From the IMG/VR virus record IMGVR_UViG_3300006117_000053, positions 1-23,489 of that record: DNA of 23,489 nt, one strand, 5' to 3'. Every line of letters starts with the position of its first letter. Positions within the stretch are counted from its first letter, which is position 1. Origin of the DNA: a virus. The position numbers and the translations under genes are program-made. The notes beneath the pieces are model-generated. The model had not been told where the DNA came from. It did no database searches and saw only the letters and a program-made list of their open reading frames with translations. This document shows, one piece after another, positions 1 to 5,234 of the stretch.

Positions 1-2
1 AT

Positions 3-182
3 ATGACTGAAGCAATCGGAGTTGACCCCCTGACCGAAGAACGTTCACCACTTTGGCTGTGCGACGAGCCGGAGTGTACGAGAGCAACGGAGCCGGGAAC
101 CCCGGATGCTGAGGATTGGCTTCCAACTGAAGAAGCCCACTTCTGCCCTAAGCACGCCAACCTGCGCTTCGGCGGGAAGTAA
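3..182 (+). CDS. Small unknown protein with Cys/His cluster (59 aa)
   Basis: A complete 59-residue frame opens with ATG two bases into the window and ends with a TAA that overlaps the methyltransferase ATG (TAATG). The true start could lie upstream, outside the window. The sequence is acidic and carries Cys20 and Cys25 (CDEPEC) and a later C-P-K-H near residues 48-51. This spacing could bind one zinc ion, as in small zinc-ribbon proteins common in phages. No family is recognised. The TAATG junction suggests translational coupling to the methyltransferase, so it may belong to the same functional unit. That link is inferred from position only. Confidence 0.6.
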   Translation: MTEAIGVDPLTEERSPLWLCDEPECTRATEPGTPDAEDWLPTEEAHFCPKHANLRFGGK

Positions 183-1123
183 TGCCACACGCTCGCATCC
201 TCGTGGGTGACGTGCGTACACGCTTGGCCGAAATCCCCGACGGCTCTGTCCGCACCTGCATCACTTCACCGCCCTACTTCGGGCTGCGTGACTATGGACA
301 CGATGGACAGATTGGCCTAGAGCAGACACCAGACGATTACGTCAATGAACTGGTGGAGGTATTCCGTGAGGTGCGCCGTGTGCTGTCTGACGATGGAACC
401 TTGTGGCTCAACCTTGGGGACAGTTATGCTGGCTCAGGAGTTGGTGGTGGTGGTAACCGTAAGGGCAATGAAAACGGTCAACACGACGCATTGAAAGCCC
501 TAGGCCGACCACCAGTGCCCACTGGCCTGAAGCCGAAAGACTTGATTGGCATACCTTGGCGCGTGGCGTTCGCACTTCAGCAAGACGGCTGGTATCTCCG
601 CAGCGACATCATCTGGCACAAGCCCAATCCGATGCCCGAGAGCGTCACCGACCGACCCACCAAGAGCCACGAGTATCTGTTTCTGCTCACCAAGTCGCCT
701 CGGTATTACTACGACCACGAGGCCATCAAAGAGGATGGCGTTATCCCTGCTGGCACAAAGGCGGCAAAGGGTTCTGCTGAAAGGCAGGGTCTAAAGGGGG
801 TCAATGCCCGACCACCCGAATACAAGGTCTATGACGGTAAGCGGAATAAGCGTGACGTATGGACTATCAACACTAAGCCCTTCAAAGGGGCGCACTTTGC
901 GGTGATGCCAGAGGCCCTTGCAGAGCCGTGCATCCTTGCTGGTTCAGCACCCGGCGACACGGTACTTGACCCGTTTGCTGGAAGTGGAACGGTGGCAGTC
1001 GTTGCGCTGCGCCACGGAAGGAACTTTGTTGGTACGGAACTCAACCCTGAGTACAGTGAAATCGCACAAAACCGTATCTACGATGATGCCCCAATGTTCT
1101 ACCAGATAGAGGTGGTCGAATGA
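182..1123 (+). CDS. DNA methyltransferase, N4-cytosine/N6-adenine type (beta-class order)
   Basis: This 313-residue protein carries the two hallmark motifs of the N6/N4 amino-methyltransferase family (Pfam N6_N4_Mtase). The catalytic motif IV is TSPPY at residues 28-32, and the SAM-binding motif I is DPFAGSGT at residues 263-270, followed by G-T-E-L near 284. Catalytic motif before SAM motif is the beta-class arrangement. The region between them, about 95-240, would hold the target recognition domain. S/T-P-P-Y is commonest in N4-cytosine enzymes, but the modified base cannot be fixed from sequence. No restriction endonuclease gene is adjacent, so it looks like an orphan phage methyltransferase, plausibly for protection from host restriction. 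The start is set by TAATG coupling to the preceding gene, and the end overlaps the next ATG (ATGA). Confidence 0.93.
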   Translation: MPHARILVGDVRTRLAEIPDGSVRTCITSPPYFGLRDYGHDGQIGLEQTPDDYVNELVEVFREVRRVLSDDGTLWLNLGDSYAGSGVGGGGNRKGNENGQHDALKALGRPPVPTGLKPKDLIGIPWRVAFALQQDGWYLRSDIIWHKPNPMPESVTDRPTKSHEYLFLLTKSPRYYYDHEAIKEDGVIPAGTKAAKGSAERQGLKGVNARPPEYKVYDGKRNKRDVWTINTKPFKGAHFAVMPEALAEPCILAGSAPGDTVLDPFAGSGTVAVVALRHGRNFVGTELNPEYSEIAQNRIYDDAPMFYQIEVVE

Positions 1124-1299
1124 CGTTTGACGAATGGCTGGAATTTGGAATTGCTTCGGGTTTCTGTACCCAGCAGTACTGCGCTTTCCACGATTTTCCA
1201 CCACTGACGGATGCCGAAGAAGCGTTGCTGGATGAAAATGACGAGATTTGCTACGGCGTTGTCCGGCTCGGAAGCCCAAGCGACTGGCTACAGGCGTGA
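1120..1299 (+). CDS. Small acidic unknown protein (59 aa)
   Basis: The ATG at 1120 overlaps the methyltransferase stop (ATGA) and the frame closes with a TGA that overlaps the GTG of the next gene (GTGA). The 59-residue product is acidic, starts MTFDEWLEFG and has three cysteines (residues 16, 21, 44) in no clear metal-binding spacing. No family is recognised. Tight coupling on both sides supports it as a real gene. Its role is unknown. Confidence 0.7.
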   Translation: MTFDEWLEFGIASGFCTQQYCAFHDFPPLTDAEEALLDENDEICYGVVRLGSPSDWLQA

Positions 1300-1523
1300 A
1301 GGCCATCGTTCATATTCACCAACAGAAAATCAAGAAGGGCGAACCAGCCATCATCGTTCGCACCTACAAAGGGGTTGCTCACTACAGTGAAATCCTCATC
1401 AACGGCCCGATGCGCCTCGTGCAGAGCGACACCCCGGACAAATGTGGCGCACGGGTTTGGATTGAAACCGACACCGAGTACATCACCCCAGTGAGCGACT
1501 TCATTCTCTTTGGGGAGCAGTAG
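1296..1523 (+). CDS. Small unknown protein (75 aa), GTG start
   Basis: I place the start at the GTG at 1296, which overlaps the previous stop as GTGA. An upstream in-frame ATG at 1248 lies inside the previous gene and would add 16 basic residues that look like out-of-frame translation. The 75-residue product (KAIVHIHQQKIKKGEPAIIV at its start) looks like a small beta-rich domain. A similar layout of short strands ending in an acidic tail is common in phage accessory proteins, but I recognise no family. It ends where the next GTG begins (TAGTG overlap). Confidence 0.7.
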   Translation: MKAIVHIHQQKIKKGEPAIIVRTYKGVAHYSEILINGPMRLVQSDTPDKCGARVWIETDTEYITPVSDFILFGEQ

Positions 1524-1708
1524 TGCTGGGCGAAGGTGAAAAACGGCTAGTCAGCCTTTGGTATGGGAACGGTTTCTACGCCAAGGTCTACGAAGAAGCC
1601 GACGGCTCGTTCCACGCATTTTTCACTACGCCCGACTTTGACAACATTGCCGACGCACTCCAGTTTGTGGATAGGATTGCCGTCATTCTCCTTGGGGGTT
1701 TGGAATAG
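1523..1708 (+). CDS. Small unknown protein (61 aa), GTG start
   Basis: A GTG start overlaps the previous stop (TAGTG), and its own stop overlaps the next GTG in the same way. The 61-residue product predicts as a short beta-beta-alpha domain: KRLVSLWYGNGFYAKVYEE followed by a helix around DALQFVDRIAVILL. No family is recognised. Its coupling in a chain of five consecutive overlapping genes supports expression with the methyltransferase. Confidence 0.65.
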   Translation: MLGEGEKRLVSLWYGNGFYAKVYEEADGSFHAFFTTPDFDNIADALQFVDRIAVILLGGLE

Positions 1709-1851
1709 TGGATTGTCCGCACGAATGGCAACTCATCGCAGTAGGAAGCAAGGTGTGGGTGAACTGCAAGAACTGCACGAAGCGGTTCCCGTTCACCACC
1801 GAGTTCAATGGAACGCCCTACAAGGGGCCTATTCCCGAAAGGTACCGATGA
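1708..1851 (+). CDS. Zinc-ribbon-like mini-protein (47 aa), GTG start
   Basis: The frame starts at GTG 1708 (TAGTG overlap) and stops at a TGA overlapping the ATG of the next gene (ATGA). The 47-residue product contains C-P-H-E-W at residues 3-7 and C-K-N-C at residues 20-23. C-x-H plus C-x2-C is the ligand pattern of a small zinc ribbon. The same motif style recurs in the proteins at 2584-2976 and 19103-19339. Nucleic-acid or protein binding is likely for such domains, but its role is unknown. Confidence 0.65.
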   Translation: MDCPHEWQLIAVGSKVWVNCKNCTKRFPFTTEFNGTPYKGPIPERYR

Positions 1852-2132
1852 GGAAGAAAGAACTGAAGGCGTTGGTGGAAACCACCCGAAGGGATTTGGA
1901 AACCTGCCACCAGTTGCTCTACAAGTACGCCGAAGACATTGACAAGTTGATTCAGCACACCGTCACAACGGACAACAAGATTGCCGAAATCGAAAAGGAG
2001 AAAGACGTACTTCGCTACGCTTTTCACCTCGCCACTGGTCGGCTCGCAGCGCATCAAGGCATTGACTTCGACAACATCTCGGCCTTTGCCGACGCACTCA
2101 TCTCCGAGGCAGAGCAAGACGCTCAGGATTGA
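1848..2132 (+). CDS. Coiled-coil small protein (94 aa)
   Basis: The ATG at 1848 overlaps the preceding stop. The first about 70 residues are strongly helical and charged (MRKKELKALVETTRRDLETC, then a heptad-like KIAEIEKEKDVLRYAFHL), typical of a coiled coil. The C-terminus is acidic. An alternative longer frame from 1563 runs through two other genes out of frame and is rejected. It is the last gene of the coupled cluster and is followed by a 451-base gene-free region. Function is unknown. Confidence 0.72.
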   Translation: MRKKELKALVETTRRDLETCHQLLYKYAEDIDKLIQHTVTTDNKIAEIEKEKDVLRYAFHLATGRLAAHQGIDFDNISAFADALISEAEQDAQD

Positions 2133-2199
2133 ATTGCAGTTGGCTGGCCAAGCCTTGGTAATCAGGGGACTGCTACTCCCATACCTATCTGTATATGCC

Positions 2200-2368
2200 A
2201 AAATCACCATCCGATAGGCAATGGTTCTTTTTATACGGCTTCCAACCTTGTCACCCAAGGTAGGAAATTTTGGATGGTGACTTCCAAAGAACCGTAAGTG
2301 GCAACCTGTCTTCTGACAACGCTCGTGGCTTAATGCCCTTTTTACCGTCGCCACGCCGACGTGCTTCC
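2200..2368 (-). ncRNA. Candidate structured non-coding RNA, minus strand
   Basis: A consensus-like minus-strand promoter (2375-2403) predicts a start near 2368. The stretch transcribed leftwards is unusually rich in complementary segments. These are a 9-base pair 2204-2212 with 2272-2280, an 8-base pair 2223-2230 with 2286-2293, a hairpin 2240-2266 (6 bp plus 4 bp around one mismatch, 5-base loop), and 2234-2238 with 2292-2296. The first two helices cross, giving a pseudoknot or a switch between two folds. On the minus strand the 9-base arm at 2212-2204 is followed directly by TTTT (2203-2200, ending UUUUGG in the RNA), so it could act as a terminator. No open frame of coding quality starts downstream of the predicted start. 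It matches no RNA family I recognise. The boundaries are inferred. Confidence 0.5.
2240..2266. other. Hairpin inside candidate ncRNA
   Basis: The arms 2240-2243 and 2245-2250 pair with 2263-2266 and 2256-2261, interrupted by one mismatch at 2244/2262, with loop 2251-2255. On the minus strand the loop reads GGTGA, which is complementary to the TCACC at the start of the 9-base arm 2280-2272. A loop-to-arm contact is therefore possible. Confidence 0.6.
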
Positions 2369-2374
2369 AAACAC

Positions 2375-2403
2375 AGTATACCAACCCCACTACAGGGTGT
2401 CAA
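2375..2403 (-). promoter_or_regulatory. Strong sigma70-type promoter, minus strand
   Basis: Read on the minus strand, TTGACA (2403-2398) is followed by a 17-base spacer and TATACT (2380-2375). That is a perfect -35 hexamer, ideal spacing and a 5/6 match to TATAAT. It faces left, against every gene in the window, and no minus-strand gene follows, so an RNA product is the simplest reading. Confidence 0.72.
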
Positions 2404-2410
2404 GAGAAAT

Positions 2411-2443
2411 GACGAAGCGGCCCGTTGGAGAGGCCGCCTCGTC
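2411..2443. other. Long hairpin (12-bp arms, one mismatch)
   Basis: The arms 2411-2422 (GACGAAGCGGCC) and 2432-2443 (GGCCGCCTCGTC) pair with a single A/C mismatch around a 9-base loop. On the minus strand the stem is followed by ATTTCTCTT, which is weakly terminator-like. On the + strand no T-run follows. It lies just upstream of the minus-strand -35 box, so a terminator, an operator or a structural role are all possible. Confidence 0.6.
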
Positions 2444-2479
2444 GGTACTTCTGGTGTTGGTTAACGCAGCATTGCAGTA

Positions 2480-2523
2480 CTTCGGGTTAGGGCTTGGCAG
2501 ACTGTCTGCCAACCGAAGCCCCG
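2480..2523. other. Nested hairpin with competing outer stems
   Basis: A perfect 8-bp hairpin TTGGCAGA/TCTGCCAA (2494-2501 with 2505-2512, loop CTG) is enclosed by two alternative outer stems. CTTCGG (2480-2485) can pair with CCGAAG (2513-2518), or GGGCTT (2490-2495) can pair with AAGCCC (2516-2521). It lies between the divergent promoters, so it may be an operator or attenuator. No T-run follows. Confidence 0.55.
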
Positions 2524-2548
2524 TTATCGTATCCACTTCAGCAGAGGT

Positions 2549-2577
2549 TTGCAACAACACACTCAACCCTGTACGGT
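2549..2577 (+). promoter_or_regulatory. Promoter of the LexA-like gene (leaderless geometry)
   Basis: TTGCAA (2549-2554) is followed by a 17-base spacer and TACGGT (2572-2577). The ATG at 2584 lies 7 bases after the last base of the -10 box, where transcription should begin, and no ribosome binding site is present. This indicates a leaderless transcript. Confidence 0.55.
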
Positions 2578-2583
2578 AGTGAA

Positions 2584-2976
2584 ATGCGAACGAAACCGAA
2601 CACGCCACCCCGTCGTAAAGACGCAGAGATTCTTCGCTACATCGCTTGGCACTGTAGGGAGATGGGGTTTTCACCATCCATCCGAAGTATCTGCACTGCG
2701 ACAGGAATTCGGAGTACATCAACGGTTCAGCAGATGCTGGTCAGAATGGAAGTCGAAGGCCGGATTCGCCGTGACGGGTACAAGCGCACCGTCATCACTG
2801 TCCAAGATGTTGACCCGGAGTTCTGCCAGCACGACTGGCGCATCACCAACAAAGATTGCATTGCCCTCGGAGAGGCGTTGGTGGAATGTCTGCACTGCCA
2901 TCGGAGTACAGCCGTTGAGTTCCACCCGGATTGGAACGACTTAGAAACTTGCCCACGCTACACGGGTCAAGTGTAG
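2584..2976 (+). CDS. LexA-like winged-helix DNA-binding protein with C-terminal zinc-ribbon, no peptidase
   Basis: Residues about 12-65 match the LexA N-terminal winged-helix domain: a first helix (AEILRYIAWHCREMGFSPSI), the recognition region R-S-I-C-T-A-T-G-I-R-S-T-S-T-V, and the wing G-R-I-R-R-D. LexA itself is near 200 residues and ends in an S24 autopeptidase. This 130-residue protein instead ends in a Cys/His-rich tail, with C-Q-H-D-W near residue 80, C-L-H-C near 105 and a last Cys near 123. It is therefore probably a stable transcriptional regulator not subject to RecA-stimulated self-cleavage. The start at 2584 fits a promoter 7 bases upstream. A TTG at 2494 in the same frame would read through the hairpin region and is rejected. 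It stands divergent to the candidate ncRNA and could control it and the phage operators. Confidence 0.8.
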   Translation: MRTKPNTPPRRKDAEILRYIAWHCREMGFSPSIRSICTATGIRSTSTVQQMLVRMEVEGRIRRDGYKRTVITVQDVDPEFCQHDWRITNKDCIALGEALVECLHCHRSTAVEFHPDWNDLETCPRYTGQV

Positions 2977-2992
2977 GCAAACTAAATATCTG

Positions 2993-3001
2993 TGCTAACC
3001 T
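2993..3001 (+). promoter_or_regulatory. Candidate extended -10 promoter
   Basis: TG-C-TAACCT (2993-3001) fits an extended -10 element (TGnTAnnnT) directly after the LexA-like gene. No -35 box is seen. Transcription would start near 3008, giving a short leader that holds a CCCTAGTAGGG palindrome and the ribosome binding site of the 3032 gene. Confidence 0.4.
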
Positions 3002-3012
3002 ATGTGCAGCAA

Positions 3013-3023
3013 CCCTAGTAGGG
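3013..3023. repeat. CTAG-type palindrome before 3032 gene
   Basis: CCCTA-G-TAGGG is a perfect 5-bp inverted repeat around one base, lying just after the predicted transcription start near 3008. It is one of at least seven CTAG/CCCTA-type palindromes sitting in intergenic gaps of this window. Confidence 0.55.
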
Positions 3024-3031
3024 AGTTGAGG

Positions 3032-3265
3032 ATGAGTTCACTGAACGAATTGGCCGAGAGGATTGCCAAGGAAATGACCCTTGGTACGCCGAACGACGAA
3101 GACTTGCACAACCTTGTCCAAAAGGCACTGACCCAGCAGGATGCCCTTGCGCGGCTGGCCAGTGAAAACGAAGCACTGACCAAGCAGGTGGCCGACCTCA
3201 CTGCTCGCTTGGAATCCATTGAGCCGTTCACCCACCTCGTGCAGTACGCAGAGGGTTCTGCCTGA
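3032..3265 (+). CDS. Small coiled-coil protein (77 aa)
   Basis: I choose the ATG at 3032 because GGGAG lies 7 bases upstream. The in-frame ATG at 3002 would begin inside the promoter region and encode the palindrome. The 77-residue product has a helical N-terminus (SLNELAERIAKEM) and a heptad-rich stretch, ALARLASENEALTKQVADLT, ending in IEPFTHLVQYAEGSA. It looks like a small coiled-coil protein. The function is unknown. Its TGA overlaps the next ATG (TGATG), so the two are coupled. Confidence 0.72.
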   Translation: MSSLNELAERIAKEMTLGTPNDEDLHNLVQKALTQQDALARLASENEALTKQVADLTARLESIEPFTHLVQYAEGSA

Positions 3266-3522
3266 TGTGGCCGTTCACCAAGTCCCGGCTTGTGTGGAAG
3301 AAGGGCGAGTTCAACGAATTTGAAGCAGTAGACGAGCCGTATCGCTACGTCGTTTGGTCGGGGAATGGAATCACCGAACTGCGCCTCATCCAGCGTGAGC
3401 AGTTCAACGGCATTGGTATGCCGTTCCAAGATTTCAGCATCTACACCCGTGACATTGACGCTGCGTTCGCTTTGGCCGAAGAAGTCAACAAGTTGATTCG
3501 TAAGGCTCGCCGGTACAAGTAA
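3265..3522 (+). CDS. Small unknown protein (85 aa)
   Basis: The start is fixed by the TGATG overlap with the upstream gene. The 85-residue product is mixed alpha/beta, starts MWPFTKSRLVWKK, and ends in a basic helix (FALAEEVNKLIRKARRYK). The aromatic beta-rich centre (YRYVVWSGNGITELRLIQR) suggests a compact fold. I recognise no family. Confidence 0.7.
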   Translation: MWPFTKSRLVWKKGEFNEFEAVDEPYRYVVWSGNGITELRLIQREQFNGIGMPFQDFSIYTRDIDAAFALAEEVNKLIRKARRYK

Positions 3523-3536
3523 ACGTCACACCGTTC

Positions 3537-3545
3537 TGCTATGGT
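3537..3545 (+). promoter_or_regulatory. Extended -10 promoter of the nuclease gene
   Basis: TG-C-TATGGT (3537-3545) is an extended -10 element. The chosen ATG at 3553 is 8 bases after it and lacks a ribosome binding site, which fits a leaderless or near-leaderless mRNA. The ATG at 3541 lies within the -10 box and is therefore unlikely to be the start. Confidence 0.45.
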
Positions 3546-3552
3546 GGAACGT

Positions 3553-4350
3553 ATGTCCTCAACCCCTGTTTATCTCGGTGAGAAGCCCGACGGAGTATCA
3601 CCAAGTCGGGTAAGCCAATTCAAAAACTGCCCTCGCCAGTACCAGTACGTCTCGGTGGAGAGACTGCCAGAGAAGAAGGGTGAGGCTGCATACCGGGGAA
3701 CTATCTTCCACGCCGTGCTGGAAAACCTGTTCCGTGACGAAGCCCCCGAAGACCGGACAGTGGACAATGCGATGAAGCACTTCCGTTCGCTCTATCGGGA
3801 ATATATGACCCCCGAAGCGATTGAAGAACTTGGCTTCGATGAAATCCGTGTGCAGAAGTACGCTGCCGAAATCACCAAGTTGATTCGCACCTACTTCACG
3901 ATGGAAGACCCCAGTTCGATTGACGTGGTTTCCACCGAAATCCGTTTGGACTTGGATATGGGCGACTTTGGCCTGCGAGGAATCATTGACCGGCTAGACC
4001 GGCTCCCAGATGGCACACTCGCCATCCGTGACTACAAGACCGGCAAGGTTCCAAAGCCCCGGTACGAATCCAAGGCATTGGAAGCGTGTCAGGTGTACGC
4101 CTACCTGTGCGAAAAGGTTTACGGTGAACGGCCCAGCGTGATGAGCCTTATCTACGTCAAGGATGCAGTCACCATCGAAAAAACCGTGACGGACATTGAC
4201 ATCCGGGATGCTGAAACTCGTGTGCGTTCCGTGTGGGCAGCCATTGAGCGAGCCTACGAGACTTCCAATTTTCCAGCACAGCCATCCATCCTGTGCAACT
4301 GGTGTTCGTTCCAACAACGCTGCCAAGAGGACAACTACTCCGTCTTCTAG
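3553..4350 (+). CDS. Cas4/RecB-family PD-(D/E)XK nuclease with Fe-S cysteines
   Basis: This 265-residue protein has the signatures of the RecB/Cas4 branch of PD-(D/E)XK nucleases (Pfam PDDEXK_1). They are an early S-x-S-x-V-x-x-F-x-x-C-P with Cys26, the motif-I histidine H53 in RGTIFHAVLE, the metal-binding D146 in RGIIDRLD, and D160/K162 in IRDYKTGK. A C-terminal cluster Cys248, Cys251, Cys257 (C-x2-C-x5-C) together with Cys26 would hold a 4Fe-4S cluster, as in Cas4 and AddB. Such phage enzymes act as DNA exonucleases in recombination or replication. All key residues are present. The start at 3553 follows an extended -10 box, with an alternative ATG four codons upstream. Confidence 0.9.
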   Translation: MSSTPVYLGEKPDGVSPSRVSQFKNCPRQYQYVSVERLPEKKGEAAYRGTIFHAVLENLFRDEAPEDRTVDNAMKHFRSLYREYMTPEAIEELGFDEIRVQKYAAEITKLIRTYFTMEDPSSIDVVSTEIRLDLDMGDFGLRGIIDRLDRLPDGTLAIRDYKTGKVPKPRYESKALEACQVYAYLCEKVYGERPSVMSLIYVKDAVTIEKTVTDIDIRDAETRVRSVWAAIERAYETSNFPAQPSILCNWCSFQQRCQEDNYSVF

Positions 4351-4358
4351 GCCCTCGG

Positions 4359-4384
4359 CAAGCGCAATATCGCGCTATTGCTTG
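4359..4384 (+). terminator. Possible weak terminator hairpin
   Basis: CAAG..CAATA (4359-4369) pairs with TATTGCTTG (4376-4384) with a 2-base bulge and a 6-base loop, just after the nuclease stop. There is no clear T-run and the right arm overlaps the next -35 box, so termination is uncertain. Confidence 0.35.
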
Positions 4385-4409
4385 ACACTTCCAAAAAGTC
4401 TTCTACGAT
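4382..4409 (+). promoter_or_regulatory. Strong promoter for capsid genes
   Basis: TTGACA (4382-4387), a 16-base spacer and TACGAT (4404-4409) make the best + strand promoter in the window. It stands directly before the scaffold, decoration and capsid genes, consistent with high late expression. Transcription would start near 4416, leaving about 40 bases of leader before the chosen GTG. Confidence 0.68.
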
Positions 4410-4421
4410 TTCAGTAGTCAA

Positions 4422-4434
4422 GCCCTAGATGGGC
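4422..4434. repeat. Palindrome in capsid-operon leader
   Basis: GCCC-TAGAT-GGGC is an inverted repeat with 4-bp arms containing CCCTAG. It is placed just after the predicted transcription start at about 4416, like the other CCCTAG palindromes. Confidence 0.4.
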
Positions 4435-4455
4435 AATGAATCGTTAGGAGATGGC

Positions 4456-5232
4456 GTGGCTCGTAAGTTAGTCCGTCTGAACATCAAGGAGACTTCGGGC
4501 GTTGACCGCCCGGCGCACCTCCACGATGGCTGGGTAGTGATGAAGTCTGCCAATCCTTCTGACGTTGCTGCGGTTCTTGACGAAGTTCGCCCCGAAGACA
4601 CTGAAATCGAATTGGCAGATGATGCCAACGACGAAGTGGAAGTCGAAGCGAACAAGGCAGTAATCCCCACCCTCGTTTCCAAGGAGGAAACTATGTCTTT
4701 CACCCCAGAGGTGTCAACCCCAGAGGTTGTCATCATCCCTGAGGCTGCGAGCGAGGCTGACATCATTAAGGCGATGCCTGCGGCTATCCGCAAGATGCTG
4801 GATGACGCTTCGGCTAACGCCGAGGCTGCACTCCGCAAGGCTGCTGCCTCAGAGCAGGCTCTTTTGGCCGAGCGTGACGCTCGTGCTGACGAGGCTGCCG
4901 TGATGAAGGCTGCTCAGTGGTCGCACCTGAACATTGACCCCACGATTGTCGGCCCTGCGCTTCGTCGCTTGGCTGAAAACGATGGCACCCTCGCGAACGA
5001 GGTTGTCAAGGCACTTGACAGTGCCAACGCTTTGCTTGAAACCAACGTGGTTTTCACTGAGGTTGGTTCCGACGCTCCTGTTGCGAGCGACGATTCCTAC
5101 TCCAAGATGGAGAACCTCGCGAAGGCTGCTGTTGCTTCCGGCACGGCCCCGTCCTTTGAGGCTGCTCTGCTGGCTGTTGCCCAGTCGAACCCAGACCTCT
5201 ACACCCAGTACCTCGCTGAAAAGGCTCGATAA
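4456..5232 (+). CDS. Scaffold-like protein, long form (XkdF-like N-terminus)
   Basis: I prefer GTG 4456 because AGGAG (4446-4450) lies 5 bases upstream. An ATG at 4429 in the same frame has no ribosome binding site. The 258-residue product begins with RLNIKETSGVDRPAHLHDGW followed by V-V-M-K-S, which resembles the N-terminus of XkdF-like phage proteins (VSLVDRPAN..F.V.KS). After that comes an acidic, alanine-rich, helical region typical of capsid scaffolds (residues about 80-200). No clear protease catalytic residues are visible. Its place directly before decoration and capsid genes supports a role in prohead assembly. An in-frame internal start at 4693 would give a shorter form. The protease versus scaffold role of the N-terminus is uncertain. 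Confidence 0.75.
   Translation: MARKLVRLNIKETSGVDRPAHLHDGWVVMKSANPSDVAAVLDEVRPEDTEIELADDANDEVEVEANKAVIPTLVSKEETMSFTPEVSTPEVVIIPEAASEADIIKAMPAAIRKMLDDASANAEAALRKAAASEQALLAERDARADEAAVMKAAQWSHLNIDPTIVGPALRRLAENDGTLANEVVKALDSANALLETNVVFTEVGSDAPVASDDSYSKMENLAKAAVASGTAPSFEAALLAVAQSNPDLYTQYLAEKAR
4693..5232 (+). CDS. Nested scaffold protein, short form (internal in-frame start)
   Basis: Inside the long scaffold-like gene and in the same frame, AAGGAGG (4681-4687) is followed after 5 bases by ATG 4693. This is one of the strongest ribosome binding sites in the window. Translation from here gives a 179-residue protein starting MSFTPEVSTPEVVIIPEAAS, acidic at first, then helical and alanine-rich (AALRKAAASEQALLAERDAR). 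This mirrors phage lambda, where scaffold Nu3 is made from an in-frame start within protease gene C. The short form is probably the abundant scaffold and the 79-residue extension of the long form the special-purpose part. Production of both forms is inferred. Confidence 0.65.
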   Translation: MSFTPEVSTPEVVIIPEAASEADIIKAMPAAIRKMLDDASANAEAALRKAAASEQALLAERDARADEAAVMKAAQWSHLNIDPTIVGPALRRLAENDGTLANEVVKALDSANALLETNVVFTEVGSDAPVASDDSYSKMENLAKAAVASGTAPSFEAALLAVAQSNPDLYTQYLAEKAR

Positions 5233-5234
5233 AT

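Noticed and set aside
1563-1847. Longer start for the coiled-coil protein
   Set aside because: The extra 95 residues overlap two other genes out of frame and look like random translation. ATG 1848 overlaps the preceding stop.
1818-2390. Minus-strand open frame of 190 codons over the gene-free region and the coiled-coil gene
   Set aside because: Its start lies upstream of the transcription start predicted from the minus promoter, and most of it is antisense to a coupled + strand gene. The translation has no recognisable domain or regular composition.
2398-2404. TGTCAAG match to the core of mycobacteriophage stoperators
   Set aside because: It is simply the reverse of the minus-strand -35 box CTTGACA, and no further copies are seen in the gaps.
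2494-2583. TTG start that would extend the LexA-like protein by 30 residues
   Set aside because: The extension runs through the hairpin and the promoter, and has no ribosome binding site. The ATG at 2584 has a promoter at leaderless distance.
2133-2583. tRNA genes in the gene-free region
   Set aside because: No T-loop consensus (GTTCRANYC), no acceptor stem pairing of the right spacing and no CCA end is found on either strand.
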